Part shown: positions 7,799 to 16,466 of the stretch, piece by piece
Numbering within the stretch: the stretch's first letter is position 1
Layout of the letters: every line of letters begins with the position of its first letter
DNA from: an uncultured Chloroflexota bacterium
GTDB lineage: Bacteria > Chloroflexota > Anaerolineae > Anaerolineales > Anaerolineaceae
NCBI GenBank assembly: GCA_902774215.1
Contig: CACYHU010000061.1
Location: forward strand, 1 to 39,381
DNA length: 39,381 nt
Direction: 5' to 3'
Position numbers and translations under genes: made by a program
The notes under the pieces: model-generated
What the model was told of the DNA's origin: nothing
Database searches by the model: none
The model's input: only the letters and a program-made list of their open reading frames with translations

Positions 7799-9412
7799 TT
7801 ATTTTTTCCGGAGCCAATAAAAAGCACGCGGAGCAAGCTTCACCGTTACAGCTGTACCACCGGAAATTTCAAACTCCGGATGATTCAGGTCATAGTATTT
7901 TCCTTCCGGCAGGTCCAGAATAAAGTCCTGATCATTGTCCGTCATGTTCTGAATCACCCAGACTTTATCATACCCGCTTTCACGAATATACGCAAGAACC
8001 GGGACATTTTCATCATCTTCGACCAGCCATTCGAATTTTCCTCTGCACAGCGCATCGGAAGATTTTCGCGTGAGCATCAGGCTGCGGATCATGTTCAGGT
8101 GAGAGTCCGGATCACGTTCCTGCGCCGCGACATTCACATATTTATAACCGAAAACCGGATCATCGATCACCGGCATACAGGTCCTGTCCGCTGTGGAGAA
8201 GCCTGCGTTTTTGCTGTCGTCCCACTGCATCAAGGTACGGACACCGTTGCGGTCATAGAGGCGGATGTCGTCCCCCATGCCGATCTCATCACCGTAATAG
8301 AAAACCGGTGAACCGGGCATGGTGAGCATCATGGAATAAGCAAGAGCTACCTTTTTCGGGTCATTGTCCAGCAGCGGCCAGAGGCGTCTGCGGATACCGA
8401 GATTTTTCCGCATTTCCGGATCCGGAGCGTAGAAGCTCCACATCCACTGGCGGTCTTCTTCCGTGACCATTTCCAGCGTCAGCTCGTCATGATTACGCAG
8501 GAAGGTGCACCACTGGCAGTTTTCAGGGATATCCGGTGTATCTTTGAGGATCTTCACCAGGGAAGAGGCATTCTGCTTACCGAGAGACATGAAGATACGG
8601 GGCATCAGCGGGAAGTGGAAACCGAGCTGGAATTCATCTCCGTCCGCGAAGTAGGGACGCACTTCCTTCGGCCACATGTTAGCTTCACAAAGCAGGATCG
8701 AACCGGGGAATTCCTCATCCATCAGTTTGCGGCATTCTTTGAGATAGTTATGCGTTTCGGGCAGATTTTCATTGTTCATACCGTCCCGCTCAAAGAGATA
8801 AGGGACCGCGTCCGCGCGGAAACCGTCAATGCCGAGCTTCATCCAGTGACGCATGACATTCTTCATCGTCTCACGGACTTCCGGATTGTCATAGTTGAGG
8901 TCCGGCTGCTGCGGGTAGAAACGATGCCAGAAGTACTGGCCTGCAGCCTCATCCCAGGTCCAGTTGGATTTCTGTGTATCGGTAAAGATGATGCGGGTCT
9001 CCAGATATTTCTGATCGGTATCGGACCAGACGAAATAATCACGGTATTTGGAATTACGGTCTTTGCGGGCTGCCTGGAACCAGGGGTGCTGATCGGAGCA
9101 GTGATTCAGCACCAGATCCATGATGATCTTCATGCCATGTTCATGGACGGCGTCGATGAGATGTTTGAACTCGTCCAATGTTCCAAAACGCGGATCGACA
9201 TCCATAAAATCACTGATGTCATACCCGTCATCCGCCATGGGAGACGGGTAGATGGGCTGGATCCAGATACAATCGATCCCGAGTGATTTCAGATAATCCA
9301 GTTTTTGCGCTATGCCGATAAAATCACCGTACCCGTCCCCGTTGCCATCCATAAAGGAGCGGGGATAGATCTGATAAAAATAGGCACTCATATACCAGGG
9401 GTTTTTATCCAT
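7799..9412 (-). CDS. treS: Trehalose synthase (maltose alpha-D-glucosyltransferase)
   Basis: TreS interconverts maltose and trehalose by intramolecular glucosyl transfer. The 537 residues show the GH13 subfamily 16 pattern: QIYPRSFMDGNGDGYGD near the N-terminus, nucleophile Asp201 in GFRADAV, acid/base Glu243 in LLCEANMWPKE, Asp309 in LRNHDELTLEM, and YYGDEIGMGD followed by DRNGVRTLMQW, which is typical of TreS. There is no fused maltokinase domain. No signal peptide is visible. AGAGG lies six bases before the ATG at 9412. It is flanked by the Rpn-family remnant 21 bases upstream and amylosucrase 31 bases downstream, so the three are probably co-transcribed. A broader oligo-alpha-glucosidase activity cannot be excluded. 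Confidence 0.88.
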   Translation of the reverse strand: MDKNPWYMSAYFYQIYPRSFMDGNGDGYGDFIGIAQKLDYLKSLGIDCIWIQPIYPSPMADDGYDISDFMDVDPRFGTLDEFKHLIDAVHEHGMKIIMDLVLNHCSDQHPWFQAARKDRNSKYRDYFVWSDTDQKYLETRIIFTDTQKSNWTWDEAAGQYFWHRFYPQQPDLNYDNPEVRETMKNVMRHWMKLGIDGFRADAVPYLFERDGMNNENLPETHNYLKECRKLMDEEFPGSILLCEANMWPKEVRPYFADGDEFQLGFHFPLMPRIFMSLGKQNASSLVKILKDTPDIPENCQWCTFLRNHDELTLEMVTEEDRQWMWSFYAPDPEMRKNLGIRRRLWPLLDNDPKKVALAYSMMLTMPGSPVFYYGDEIGMGDDIRLYDRNGVRTLMQWDDSKNAGFSTADRTCMPVIDDPVFGYKYVNVAAQERDPDSHLNMIRSLMLTRKSSDALCRGKFEWLVEDDENVPVLAYIRESGYDKVWVIQNMTDNDQDFILDLPEGKYYDLNHPEFEISGGTAVTVKLAPRAFYWLRKK

Positions 9413-9433
9413 ATACGACCTCTGAGAAAAAAA

Positions 9434-9829
9434 TTATGATAAATTGACTAATAATTTTTCCCGATCCGTGTTCGGGATTTCCAGTACTTCCATAGCCTGC
9501 TGAGCAGTAAGCTCTAAATTTTTCATAAGTTTCTTAATAGCCACAAGCTGAGCCTGTTCTCTGCCCTGCTCTATGCCCTGCACCCGGCCTTGTTCCCTGA
9601 CTTCTTCGAATGCTCTGCACATAATTTCCACTCCTTTCGGATCCTCCTTGTAATATCGGGTAATAATAAGATCTTCTCTTCCGATTATTATACGCAAAAC
9701 CAACTGAGCCAGAGGAATATTGTCACGAAAGATGCAGCGCATAAAATCATCATCAATAGGACGAAGTCCACGCAGTCTTGCCAGATCTTCCTGTCTCTCC
9801 CGTAATTTTCGTTCTTCAATGGATTCCAT
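9434..9829 (-). pseudogene. Rpn-family (PD-(D/E)XK) gene with the nuclease core deleted in frame
   Basis: The 131 residues begin like clostridial-type Rpn family proteins (LRPIDDDFMRCIFRDN, then LVLRIIIGREDLI) and then jump to the sequence normally found near the C-terminus (RYYKEDPKGVEIMCRAFEEV, an EQGREQ repeat, and a helical end). From memory of the family, about 180 residues holding the PD-(D/E)XK active site are missing at around residue 60, with the frame kept. Two adjacent ATG codons are possible; 9829 has better spacing to GAGAGG than 9832. It lies just before treS and behind a good promoter, so it may simply be a relic that carries the operon's promoter and leader. A functional mini-protein is conceivable. 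Confidence 0.6.
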
Positions 9830-9850
9830 CATATACCTCTCCGTACATAA

Positions 9851-9879
9851 ATTGTACAATGAAAAACGCTGTTTTTCAA
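9851..9879 (-). promoter_or_regulatory. Sigma-70-type promoter for the Rpn remnant-treS-amylosucrase unit
   Basis: On the minus strand TTGAAA and TACAAT are separated by 17 bases. The predicted start site is near 9844, about 15 bases before the first ATG. The -10 lies in a short palindrome (ATTGTACAAT). Confidence 0.6.
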
Positions 9880-9947
9880 GGGGCAGGTTTCAGATCGAAA
9901 AGCGAATCCGGTGTAAATCGTAATAATTCAAGACACAATAATGATTC

Positions 9948-9976
9948 TTAACTTACACTAAAAAACAATATATAAA
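9948..9976 (+). promoter_or_regulatory. Candidate promoter for the metallophosphoesterase-sortase gene
   Basis: TTAACT and TATAAA are 17 bases apart, about 34 bases upstream of the ATG at 10010, which has AAGGAGAG as its binding site. The region is divergent from the treS promoter. Confidence 0.45.
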
Positions 9977-10009
9977 ATCTTTTTGGTCCATATGTAAGGA
10001 GAGAGACAT

Positions 10010-13000
10010 ATGTTTGCAGAAAAGAAAAATTTTATCATTTTTCTAATGGTTTTACTTATGGCTTTACAGCCGATGATGACGGCAGGGATGACAGTTTCAG
10101 CCCAGTCCGGTTCCGATAACACCCCCCGGGAAAAACAAGTGAAGATCGCTATTTTCTCCGATATTCATTATGTGATCGATCAGCAGCGCAGCGAGGCGGG
10201 CGAAAAAGCGATGCACTATTCCGCCCTCACGGAAAGCCGCATGGAGCAGGAAATCGACACGATACTCGATGTTGCCCTTGAACAGGCAGCCGGAGAAAAA
10301 CCTGATGTTCTGCTGGCCTGCGGAGACCTGCTCAGCAATGGAGAACATGCCGGCGGTGAGGCTCTGGCCCGAAAGCTCAAAGATGCCAAGAACAAGGCAG
10401 GACTGCAGCAGACCGGTATCTATGTTGTGAACGGGAATCATGACATCAATAACTCCTATTCCTCTGATTTCACGAAGGATCAATACTAGAACGCGAAACG
10501 CGTACAGCCGGAAGATTTCAAGGAATTATTCAGCGGTCTGGGATACGGAAATACTGATTCTTATGATCATAATCCCGCCAGACGCAGCGTTTATACTCCG
10601 CCGGAAGGTGAACTCGCGGGCGGCCTTTCCTACGTCACGGAAATTGCGGAAGGTATCACACTGATCGTCCTGGATACCGGTATTTACACCGATAAAACAG
10701 AAGAACATTATGATTTGGCACAGAGCACACCCGGACAGATCTCCGATGGCCTGTTGAATTGGGCTGTACAAAAAGCGCAGGAGGCAAAAAAGAAAGGGAA
10801 CCTGGTCCTCGCCATGTGCCATCACGGGGTGATCCCGCATTACAGCGGAGCCGATCCGGAAAATGTAAACTGGTTCATGAGTTCTTTCATCATCGCGAAC
10901 TGGGAATCACGGGCAAGAGCACTGGCAGATGCGGGTGTGGCCGCGGTTCTGACCGGACACACCCATGCCAGCGATATTGCCAAATATATCTCACCGGACG
11001 GGAATGTCCTTTATGACATCGAAACCGCCGCCCTCTGCGCATATCCCACCGCCTGGCGCACTCTCACCATCGGTATCAGCGGTACAGGCCGGGACAAGAC
11101 CTACAGCTTTTCTGTCAGCACCCGCTTCATCGACAAAGATTTTGAAGGAAAAGACACTTCTGACTGGAAGATCATGGCCGGTAAAAACAAAGGGAAAACC
11201 TTCGCTCAGTATGAAGGGAGCATGCAGGCTTACGGAAAGGAAATGACCAGCTATCATGAGGAAACTCTCAAACCCATGCTTGAGTACATGCTGCGGGTTT
11301 ACATTTATCATGCGATCAAAACCAATGGGTCTCTTGAAAAATATCTTGTAAATCTGATCAGAAAATTAGTTTCCCTTGAAACAGACGATTTGAAGCTTCT
11401 ACTCGATTTTGTGGTTGCATACGCAATACCGTTTATCGGAAAATTCGAACAGGCTTTTGACTTCACAGTCGGAAAGACGGACTATCAGCTCATCTTTACG
11501 AACGACGGGTCATATGTACCCAAAGCAGCTGAGGAGGAGGATAACTCTTCAGATCCCAAGCTGAAAATCTATATATGGCTGAGGGCTTTGACTGAAGAGC
11601 CGATCAATGCCCACCTTGGTGAGCTGACCATTAATTTTGCATTCCTACCGCAATACGTTGTGGACCAGGTCAGGAGAATTGATGCTGAGTTTCAGAAGGC
11701 TGACTGGATGACAAACAATTTCGGTATGGAAAACCAGCTGCTGAACGATATCGTCAATTCGCTTTATGATGTGCTGCAGCCGGTAATGACCGATACACTT
11801 TTGGATGATTCCGACCCCGATTCCACAGTCCTGAACATCTACAATGAGGCAGAGCTGGGCTGGGCTAAAGGTGATGAAGCGCTGGCTGATGAAGAATGGC
11901 GGGCCAAACAGAAAGCCTATTATGAACTGCTCAAAGGGGATGTCCTTGTCGATTCAATCAAACATTATGCGGTAATGGAGCTGCTGCAGCTGAATGATAA
12001 ATCAAGCTATCCGGTAGTTGCCGATATCCTTGGCACCCCGTTTACAGATCCGTCTTCCGGAAAAAGTGTTTTCAAATTTACCGATGAAAAGAGTAAGGTC
12101 CTTCAATGGTTATATGACCTGATCAACCCGTATCTGCCGGCTGTAACAAACTCTCTTTCCGATCTGTTATGGATCGTTCGTGTCGGAAACGCGCTCAAAC
12201 CGGGAGGAATAGAATCGCTCATCCCCACAAACCAGATCAAACAAGTTACCAATTCGGTCGCAGCGCTGCAGATGGCATTTATCAGCGACATGAACATTCC
12301 TAATGATTCCGAATGGGCTTTTCATAATGTTCTGTTTTATGCCGGTGACAGCGGGGAACCTTTCTCAACCACAACGATTGAGGAACACAAGATCCCGCTT
12401 TCCCAAATCAGCTCAAAACTGCCTCAATTGCCGGAGGATTATGACTGGTTCACTGCACCGACCCAGGGCGACCGTGTAGCCCTGGAAGGAAGCTTTGAAA
12501 ATATTTACCGGGTCTATGCACATCCGAAAGTGGAGCCGGGTCCTTCACCTGAACCGGGACCTTCACCCGAACCGGGGCCTTCACCGGAGCCGGGTCCTTC
12601 ACCTGAACCGGGACCTTCACCCGAACCGGGGCCTTCGCCTGAACCGGGGCCTACACCCGAGCCGGGCAAGCCTGATTATCCGGAATTCTTCCGTTTTATC
12701 GAAGACTGTCTTCCTGCCACAGGCTTTTCTGCCGCGCATGTCACCCCGCTTCGGGAACGTCCGCAGGGACTCAGCTACGGGCTTACCGGTCTGACATTGC
12801 AGATCCCGGTACTGGATGTAGCTGAACCGATCCTGACCATTCCGGAGGATAACGGCAGTTTCCCGGTGGAATGGCTGGGAAGCAGTATCGGGGTGCTGGA
12901 AGGCAGTGCAGAACCGGGGAAGGGAATCACGGTCCTTACCGGGCACAATCATCTGAACACCACCGAGGTCGGCCCGTTCCTTTTCCTCAGCAGCCTTGCG

Positions 13001-13204
13001 GAAGGGGACCGGATCATGATCACAAATGAGCAGAATGAACTGGATATTTTTAAGGTTTATGGAAATTACAAAATCAGCGCCGATGATTTCGGCTCATTGA
13101 TTGGTTATCTTAAAGAAAACTCAATACTCATGATCACCTGCGAGGATGAATCCGCTGAGGGCGGCTACATCAACCGCCGCGTCATCTTCGCCGAACCGCT
13201 GTAA
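10010..13204 (+). CDS. Secreted metallophosphoesterase with C-terminal LPATG-sortase module, split by an in-frame TAG
   Basis: The reading frame runs 1064 positions with one interruption, a TAG at 10487-10489 (position 160); 905 codons stay open in the same frame after it. A signal peptide covers about residues 1-35. Calcineurin-like metal-binding motifs follow: SDIH, CGDL, GNHD, then beyond the TAG MCHHG and TGHTH. Positions about 842-886 are repeats of PEPGPS, a wall-spanning type of linker. LPATG sits at 901-905, and a sortase domain closes the protein with His979 (TGHNH), Cys1044 (ITCED) and Arg1057 (NRRV). The family hydrolyses phosphodiesters or nucleotides outside the cell; substrate unknown. 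As read, termination gives a 159-residue fragment without the full active site. The TAG may be a mutation, a sequence error or a suppressed codon. Confidence 0.82.
12535..12669 (+). repeat. Tandem PEPGPS-encoding repeat (linker)
   Basis: An 18-bp unit encoding Pro-Glu-Pro-Gly-Pro-Ser is repeated about seven times, the last unit with Thr for Ser. Synonymous differences between units (for example CCTGAA versus CCGGAG) show it is not a very recent expansion. It links the phosphoesterase part to the LPATG-sortase module. Confidence 0.9.
12710..13204 (+). other. Cis LPXTG-sortase module, copy 1
   Basis: This part of the 10010 gene encodes LPATGFS followed by a sortase fold. Motifs in order are LQIPVLDV, VEWLGSS, TGHNH with the catalytic His, LMITCED with the catalytic Cys, and NRRVIFAEPL with the catalytic Arg at the very end. 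There is no C-terminal membrane segment. Leucine of LPATG is 78 residues before the His, as in copy 2; His to Cys is 65 residues and Cys to Arg 13, which fits known sortases. Confidence 0.8.
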
Positions 13205-13225
13205 TCACAAAGCGGCACACATAAT

Positions 13226-13270
13226 ACGGCTGGCATGGCACTCCCCGGAGCACCATGGCAGCCGTTTTTT
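13226..13270 (+). terminator. Terminator of the metallophosphoesterase-sortase gene
   Basis: ACGGCTGGCATGG pairs almost perfectly with CCATGGCAGCCGT and is followed by TTTTTT, about 20 bases past the stop codon. Confidence 0.85.
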
Positions 13271-13405
13271 CGTTCGTTTATCTGTCAGCGAGACTTTTTT
13301 CATTGTGCGGATGACGGAATAAGTCCCGGTGATCTTCTTAAATCTGTTTTTCACACCAGAAAAAAGTAATATTCGACAGATGAAATCAGATCGCCAAAGA
13401 ATACC

Positions 13406-13454
13406 GATATTCTGTCTAAATCCTATATTTTTCTTGAGATTTAGACAGAATATC
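13406..13454. repeat. Perfect 17-bp inverted repeat with 15-base loop
   Basis: GATATTCTGTCTAAATC is followed 15 bases later by its exact reverse complement. The arms are AT-rich and no T-tract follows on either strand, so it does not look like an ordinary terminator. A protein-binding palindrome or the relic of a small mobile element are options. Confidence 0.75.
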
Positions 13455-13574
13455 AGCAATATTTCTTCACGGAACAGGTCATCAAGGATCACCTGACTTC
13501 CGGCTAAACCGCTGTATTTGGTATTATTCACTCCGCAGGTTGTAATCGTAGTTGATTATATTTATTCAGGACCA

Positions 13575-13711
13575 GACGACGCAACACAGGGGACAGGGCT
13601 TTTGTGCGGGCTTACCATGCAGTTGTTCAAAGCGGGCGGCGCTCCACTGCTTGACGTTCCTGCTGTGCCGCCCGCGCGGTATCAGCAGGAACGTCCCCGT
13701 GTGCTTCGTTC
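13575..13711 (+). repeat. Dispersed intergenic repeat, copy A, with interlaced stems
   Basis: It begins with words shared with 18991-19066 and 25717-25792 (GACAGGGCTTTTGTGCGG) and ends with the shared GTGTGCTTCGTTC. The middle differs and carries two interlaced complementary pairs: 13632-13640 with 13667-13675 (9 bp) and 13653-13665 with 13683-13695 (13 bp), the order expected for an H-type pseudoknot. Confidence 0.6.
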
Positions 13712-13713
13712 TT

Positions 13714-13749
13714 AAAAAAAAAGATGCCTCTGAATGGGGAGGCATCTTT
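13714..13749 (-). terminator. Terminator of the alpha-glucoside importer operon
   Basis: On the minus strand GATGCCTCC pairs with GAGGCATC, followed by nine T. It starts about 35 bases past the stop of the last permease gene. Confidence 0.85.
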
Positions 13750-13784
13750 CAAAATATTTTTGTTCGACGTCCAGCGTCCGGGGG

Positions 13785-14909
13785 TTATCCCTTGACGGAA
13801 CCGGCCATCATACCGCGGACGAAGTAGCGCTGCAGGCTCAGGAAGACGATCAGCGGGACGATCATGGAGACGAAAGCACCGGCGGTGAGCAGGTGCCAGT
13901 CCTGACCGCGGGTACCGACGATGTTCGCCAGCGCCTGGGTGATGACCATCTTCTGACCGCCGCCCAGGATGACCAGACCAACCAGGTAGTCATTCCAGAC
14001 CCACAGGAACTGGAAAATACCGAAGGAGGCGATGGACGGGACGGAGAGCGGCAGGATCAGGCGGGTGAAGATCGTGAAGTTGGAAGCGCCGTCAATGAAA
14101 GCGGATTCCAGGATCTCCCGCGGGATCGTGCTGATGTAGTTGAAGAGCAGGTAAATGGCCAGCGGCAGACCGAAGCCGGTATGCGCCATCCAGATCCCCA
14201 GGAACTGACCGGAAAGGTTCACCTTGGAAAGATCACTCAGAACAGGCACGATCGCGATCTGCAGCGGGACGACCATCATCGCCACAACCATGGAGAAGAA
14301 TAATTTCCGTCCGGGGAAGTTCAGCCAGGCGAAGCCATAAGCCGCGAAGGCTGCGATAAGAATCGGGATGATCGTCGCCGGAACGGTGACGGTGATGGAG
14401 TTCAGGAACGCAGAACCAAGGGATGAACCGTTACGGGTGAGGGTCTCTCCATTTTCACCGGTGTACTGGATCTTTTTCCCGGTCAGCACGTTCCTGTAGT
14501 TGTCAAGCGTCAGGTTGCTTTCAAAACCGACCCATTTCTTTTCATAAATCTTCAGCGTGCGGGTACGCTTGGCACCGTACCACTGAATTTTCATACCGTC
14601 AACATTCACACCATTTTTGAAGGATTCATATGTTCCTTTGATGGTCTTGCTGTTCGGAAGAGTGACTTCGATTTCGCCATTGACATCAGCATCGGCATCA
14701 ATTTTGATCTCGTTGACTTCCTGCCATTCCTGATGCGGGAAAACACGCCACCAACCGCTGTTGAACACATTGGTAGAGTTGCGGAAAGAGGTTACGAACA
14801 CACCAAACACCGGAATAAACCAGATCAAACAAAGGATGATCAGGACCAGGTGGGTCAGGAAAGAAGAAGACTTCTTCTGCTCAGATAAGCTTCCAGATTT
14901 TGCAGCCAT
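13785..14909 (-). CDS. ABC sugar transporter inner-membrane permease (MalG/AglG-like)
   Basis: The 374-residue protein belongs to the binding-protein-dependent permeases that form half of a sugar channel. It has a first membrane segment near residues 18-40, an extracytoplasmic region of about 110 residues, and then five further membrane segments. The EAA loop that contacts the ATPase is seen in PREILESAFIDGASNFTIF. The large outer insertion is a feature I recall from AglG/ThuG-type permeases of alpha-glucoside importers. Its ATG overlaps the stop of the upstream permease by one base (TAATG), which implies coupled translation. A dedicated ATPase gene is missing from the operon, so a shared MsmX/MalK-type ATPase elsewhere is likely needed. 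Confidence 0.88.
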   Translation of the reverse strand: MAAKSGSLSEQKKSSSFLTHLVLIILCLIWFIPVFGVFVTSFRNSTNVFNSGWWRVFPHQEWQEVNEIKIDADADVNGEIEVTLPNSKTIKGTYESFKNGVNVDGMKIQWYGAKRTRTLKIYEKKWVGFESNLTLDNYRNVLTGKKIQYTGENGETLTRNGSSLGSAFLNSITVTVPATIIPILIAAFAAYGFAWLNFPGRKLFFSMVVAMMVVPLQIAIVPVLSDLSKVNLSGQFLGIWMAHTGFGLPLAIYLLFNYISTIPREILESAFIDGASNFTIFTRLILPLSVPSIASFGIFQFLWVWNDYLVGLVILGGGQKMVITQALANIVGTRGQDWHLLTAGAFVSMIVPLIVFLSLQRYFVRGMMAGSVKG

Positions 14910-16279
14910 TAGAATGCCTTCCTTTCATTGAATTGTCTCAGGTTCATGATCATCACCGGGATGACCAGGATGAGGAGGACGATAGCGATCGCAGACGCGC
15001 GGCCGGTGTTATACTGGACGAAACGCTGCATGAAGAATTCATTCGCGATCACGTTGGTACCGTAGTTACCGCCGGTCATGGTGTTGACCACATCAAACGT
15101 CTTCAGGGAGAAGATCAGCACCGTTGTTGTCACAGAGATGATCGTGTCACTGATAACAGGAACGATGATTTTGAAGAAAATCTGGAACTCGTTTGCTCCG
15201 TCTATGCGGGCAGCTTCCAGCAGTTCGGAGGAAATACCCTTAATTGCGGAGGACAGGATAACCATACAGTAACCGGTCTGCAGCCAGATCATGATGATGA
15301 TAAGGAAAATATTGTTCCAGAACGGGATCTGCAGCCAGGCCTGCGGCTTTCCGCCCAGCGCCACGATGATGGCGTTCAGCAAACCGGTCTCGTTGCCCTG
15401 ACCACGATAGTTATAGATGAATTTCCAAATAACACCTGCACCGACGAAGGAGATAGCCATCGGCAGGAAGATGATGATCTTATAATATTTTTCGGCTTTC
15501 CCGGTGCGGTCAGCAAGGACAGCAATCAGCAGACCGAAGATCACACAGGCCGAAGTACCCAGCACCAGCCACAGCAGGTTGTTGCGGAAAACGATCAGCA
15601 TCGCGGGATCAGTAAAGGCATAACGGTAGTTTTCCAGGAAAGGCAATTCCGCTGCATCGGTACCGGCAATCGCGTTTTTGAAAGCGGAAGTTACCGGGTC
15701 AAGCGCGATCCAGATAATAATGATACCGAAGATAAGAATATACCAGCCGGATTTCTTTGACATACCGCTTTTGAGTTCAGTACCGGAAGAAAACAGCTTT
15801 CCGACAAGCGTGATGAGCAGAATGATGGCAACCGCAAGCAAAAGGATGAAAATTGCCAGCGTAATGCTCTCATACACCGGGTCCATGGCATCAGTCGCGG
15901 CAAGAGCCTTGAAAGCCTCAAGACCGATCCATTTCTGTCCCATTGCATCTTTGAAGGAAAGAATAAAGGTACGGATCGTCGGAATAAACAAAGCCCAAAG
16001 CAGGATCAGGACCGCGGGTCCCACAAATATATATGGCTGTATCCTGCTGCACCAGGTTTTGGAAAAGCGTTCAACGACCCAGTTTGCGAGGAAGAAAAAC
16101 AACGCTACCGAACCAACACCCCAGACAATGGCGATAATAGTCAGCAGCACCTGATTGCCTTCGTAATTCTGCAGGAATTTGATACCGATGGCAAACACAG
16201 CAACAATGGCAGCAATGGCAAGGACCATCCGGATAAACAACCAGAATTTCCCGCCGGCACTTCTTGAAGCTTCGCTCAT
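14909..16279 (-). CDS. ABC sugar transporter inner-membrane permease (MalF/AglF-like)
   Basis: This 456-residue multi-spanning protein is the partner permease. Hydrophobic segments are seen near residues 15-35 and 43-65, then 75-95, a further pair around 135-190, and the usual permease core in the C-terminal half. The EAA loop reads GISSELLEAARIDGANEFQIFF. It is longer than a minimal MalF because of extra N-terminal membrane segments. The ATG at 16279 has AGGAG six bases upstream; a TTG six bases earlier would overlap that site. It is separated from the binding-protein gene by 187 bases holding a strong hairpin and paired heptamer arrays. Substrate is inferred as alpha-glucosides from the neighbours. 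Confidence 0.88.
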   Translation of the reverse strand: MSEASRSAGGKFWLFIRMVLAIAAIVAVFAIGIKFLQNYEGNQVLLTIIAIVWGVGSVALFFFLANWVVERFSKTWCSRIQPYIFVGPAVLILLWALFIPTIRTFILSFKDAMGQKWIGLEAFKALAATDAMDPVYESITLAIFILLLAVAIILLITLVGKLFSSGTELKSGMSKKSGWYILIFGIIIIWIALDPVTSAFKNAIAGTDAAELPFLENYRYAFTDPAMLIVFRNNLLWLVLGTSACVIFGLLIAVLADRTGKAEKYYKIIIFLPMAISFVGAGVIWKFIYNYRGQGNETGLLNAIIVALGGKPQAWLQIPFWNNIFLIIIMIWLQTGYCMVILSSAIKGISSELLEAARIDGANEFQIFFKIIVPVISDTIISVTTTVLIFSLKTFDVVNTMTGGNYGTNVIANEFFMQRFVQYNTGRASAIAIVLLILVIPVMIMNLRQFNERKAF

Positions 16280-16295
16280 GTGCAACTCCTTTTTT

Positions 16296-16386
16296 TAGGG
16301 GATAGGGGATAGGGTTTAGGGGTTAGAAAATCGTATTTGAAACCCTGTGAACCTATTTCCTAATACCTACACCCTATTCCCTATCA
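16296..16386. repeat. Paired heptamer arrays between binding protein and permease genes
   Basis: Four and a half 7-bp units (TAGGGGA, TAGGGGA, TAGGGTT, TAGGGGT) at 16296-16326 face five units (CCTATTT, CCTAATA, CCTACAC, CCTATTC, CCTATCA) at 16352-16386. The two arrays are complementary over about 15 of 16 bases at best register, so the transcript can form a long imperfect hairpin just before the permease ribosome binding site. Confidence 0.8.
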
Positions 16387-16402
16387 TCTGAATAACCTGC
16401 AA

Positions 16403-16430
16403 TTTGTGCCGGGGAAAACCCCGGCACAAA
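16403..16430 (-). promoter_or_regulatory. Perfect 12-bp hairpin after the binding-protein gene
   Basis: TTTGTGCCGGGG and CCCCGGCACAAA flank four bases. It lies 37 bases after the binding-protein stop on the minus strand and lacks a long T-tract, so an mRNA 3'-end stabiliser or leaky terminator is more likely than a full stop. Confidence 0.6.
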
Positions 16431-16466
16431 TAAATTTACCAATTTACAGACTTACGTCCGAAAGAA

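Larger units (their letters stand above)
13205..13784. other. Intergenic stretch between convergent genes
   Basis: No gene is supported. It contains two terminators (13226-13270 plus strand, 13714-13749 minus strand), the inverted repeat at 13406-13454 and a copy of a dispersed repeat with interlaced stems at 13575-13711. Confidence 0.6.

Noticed and set aside
10487..10489. Genome-wide reassignment of TAG
   Set aside because: TAG ends pnp, the ABC ATPase and other genes at the expected family length, so only a local effect is possible.
12617..12952. Antisense frame over the PEPGPS linker and sortase region
   Set aside because: It is a shadow of the repeat-rich linker on the other strand.
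13205..13531. 108-codon minus-strand frame after the metallophosphoesterase-sortase gene
   Set aside because: It runs through a terminator and the 17-bp inverted repeat, lacks a binding site and looks like no known protein.
16296..16386. CRISPR array
   Set aside because: Units are only 7 bp with no spacers, and no cas genes are present.
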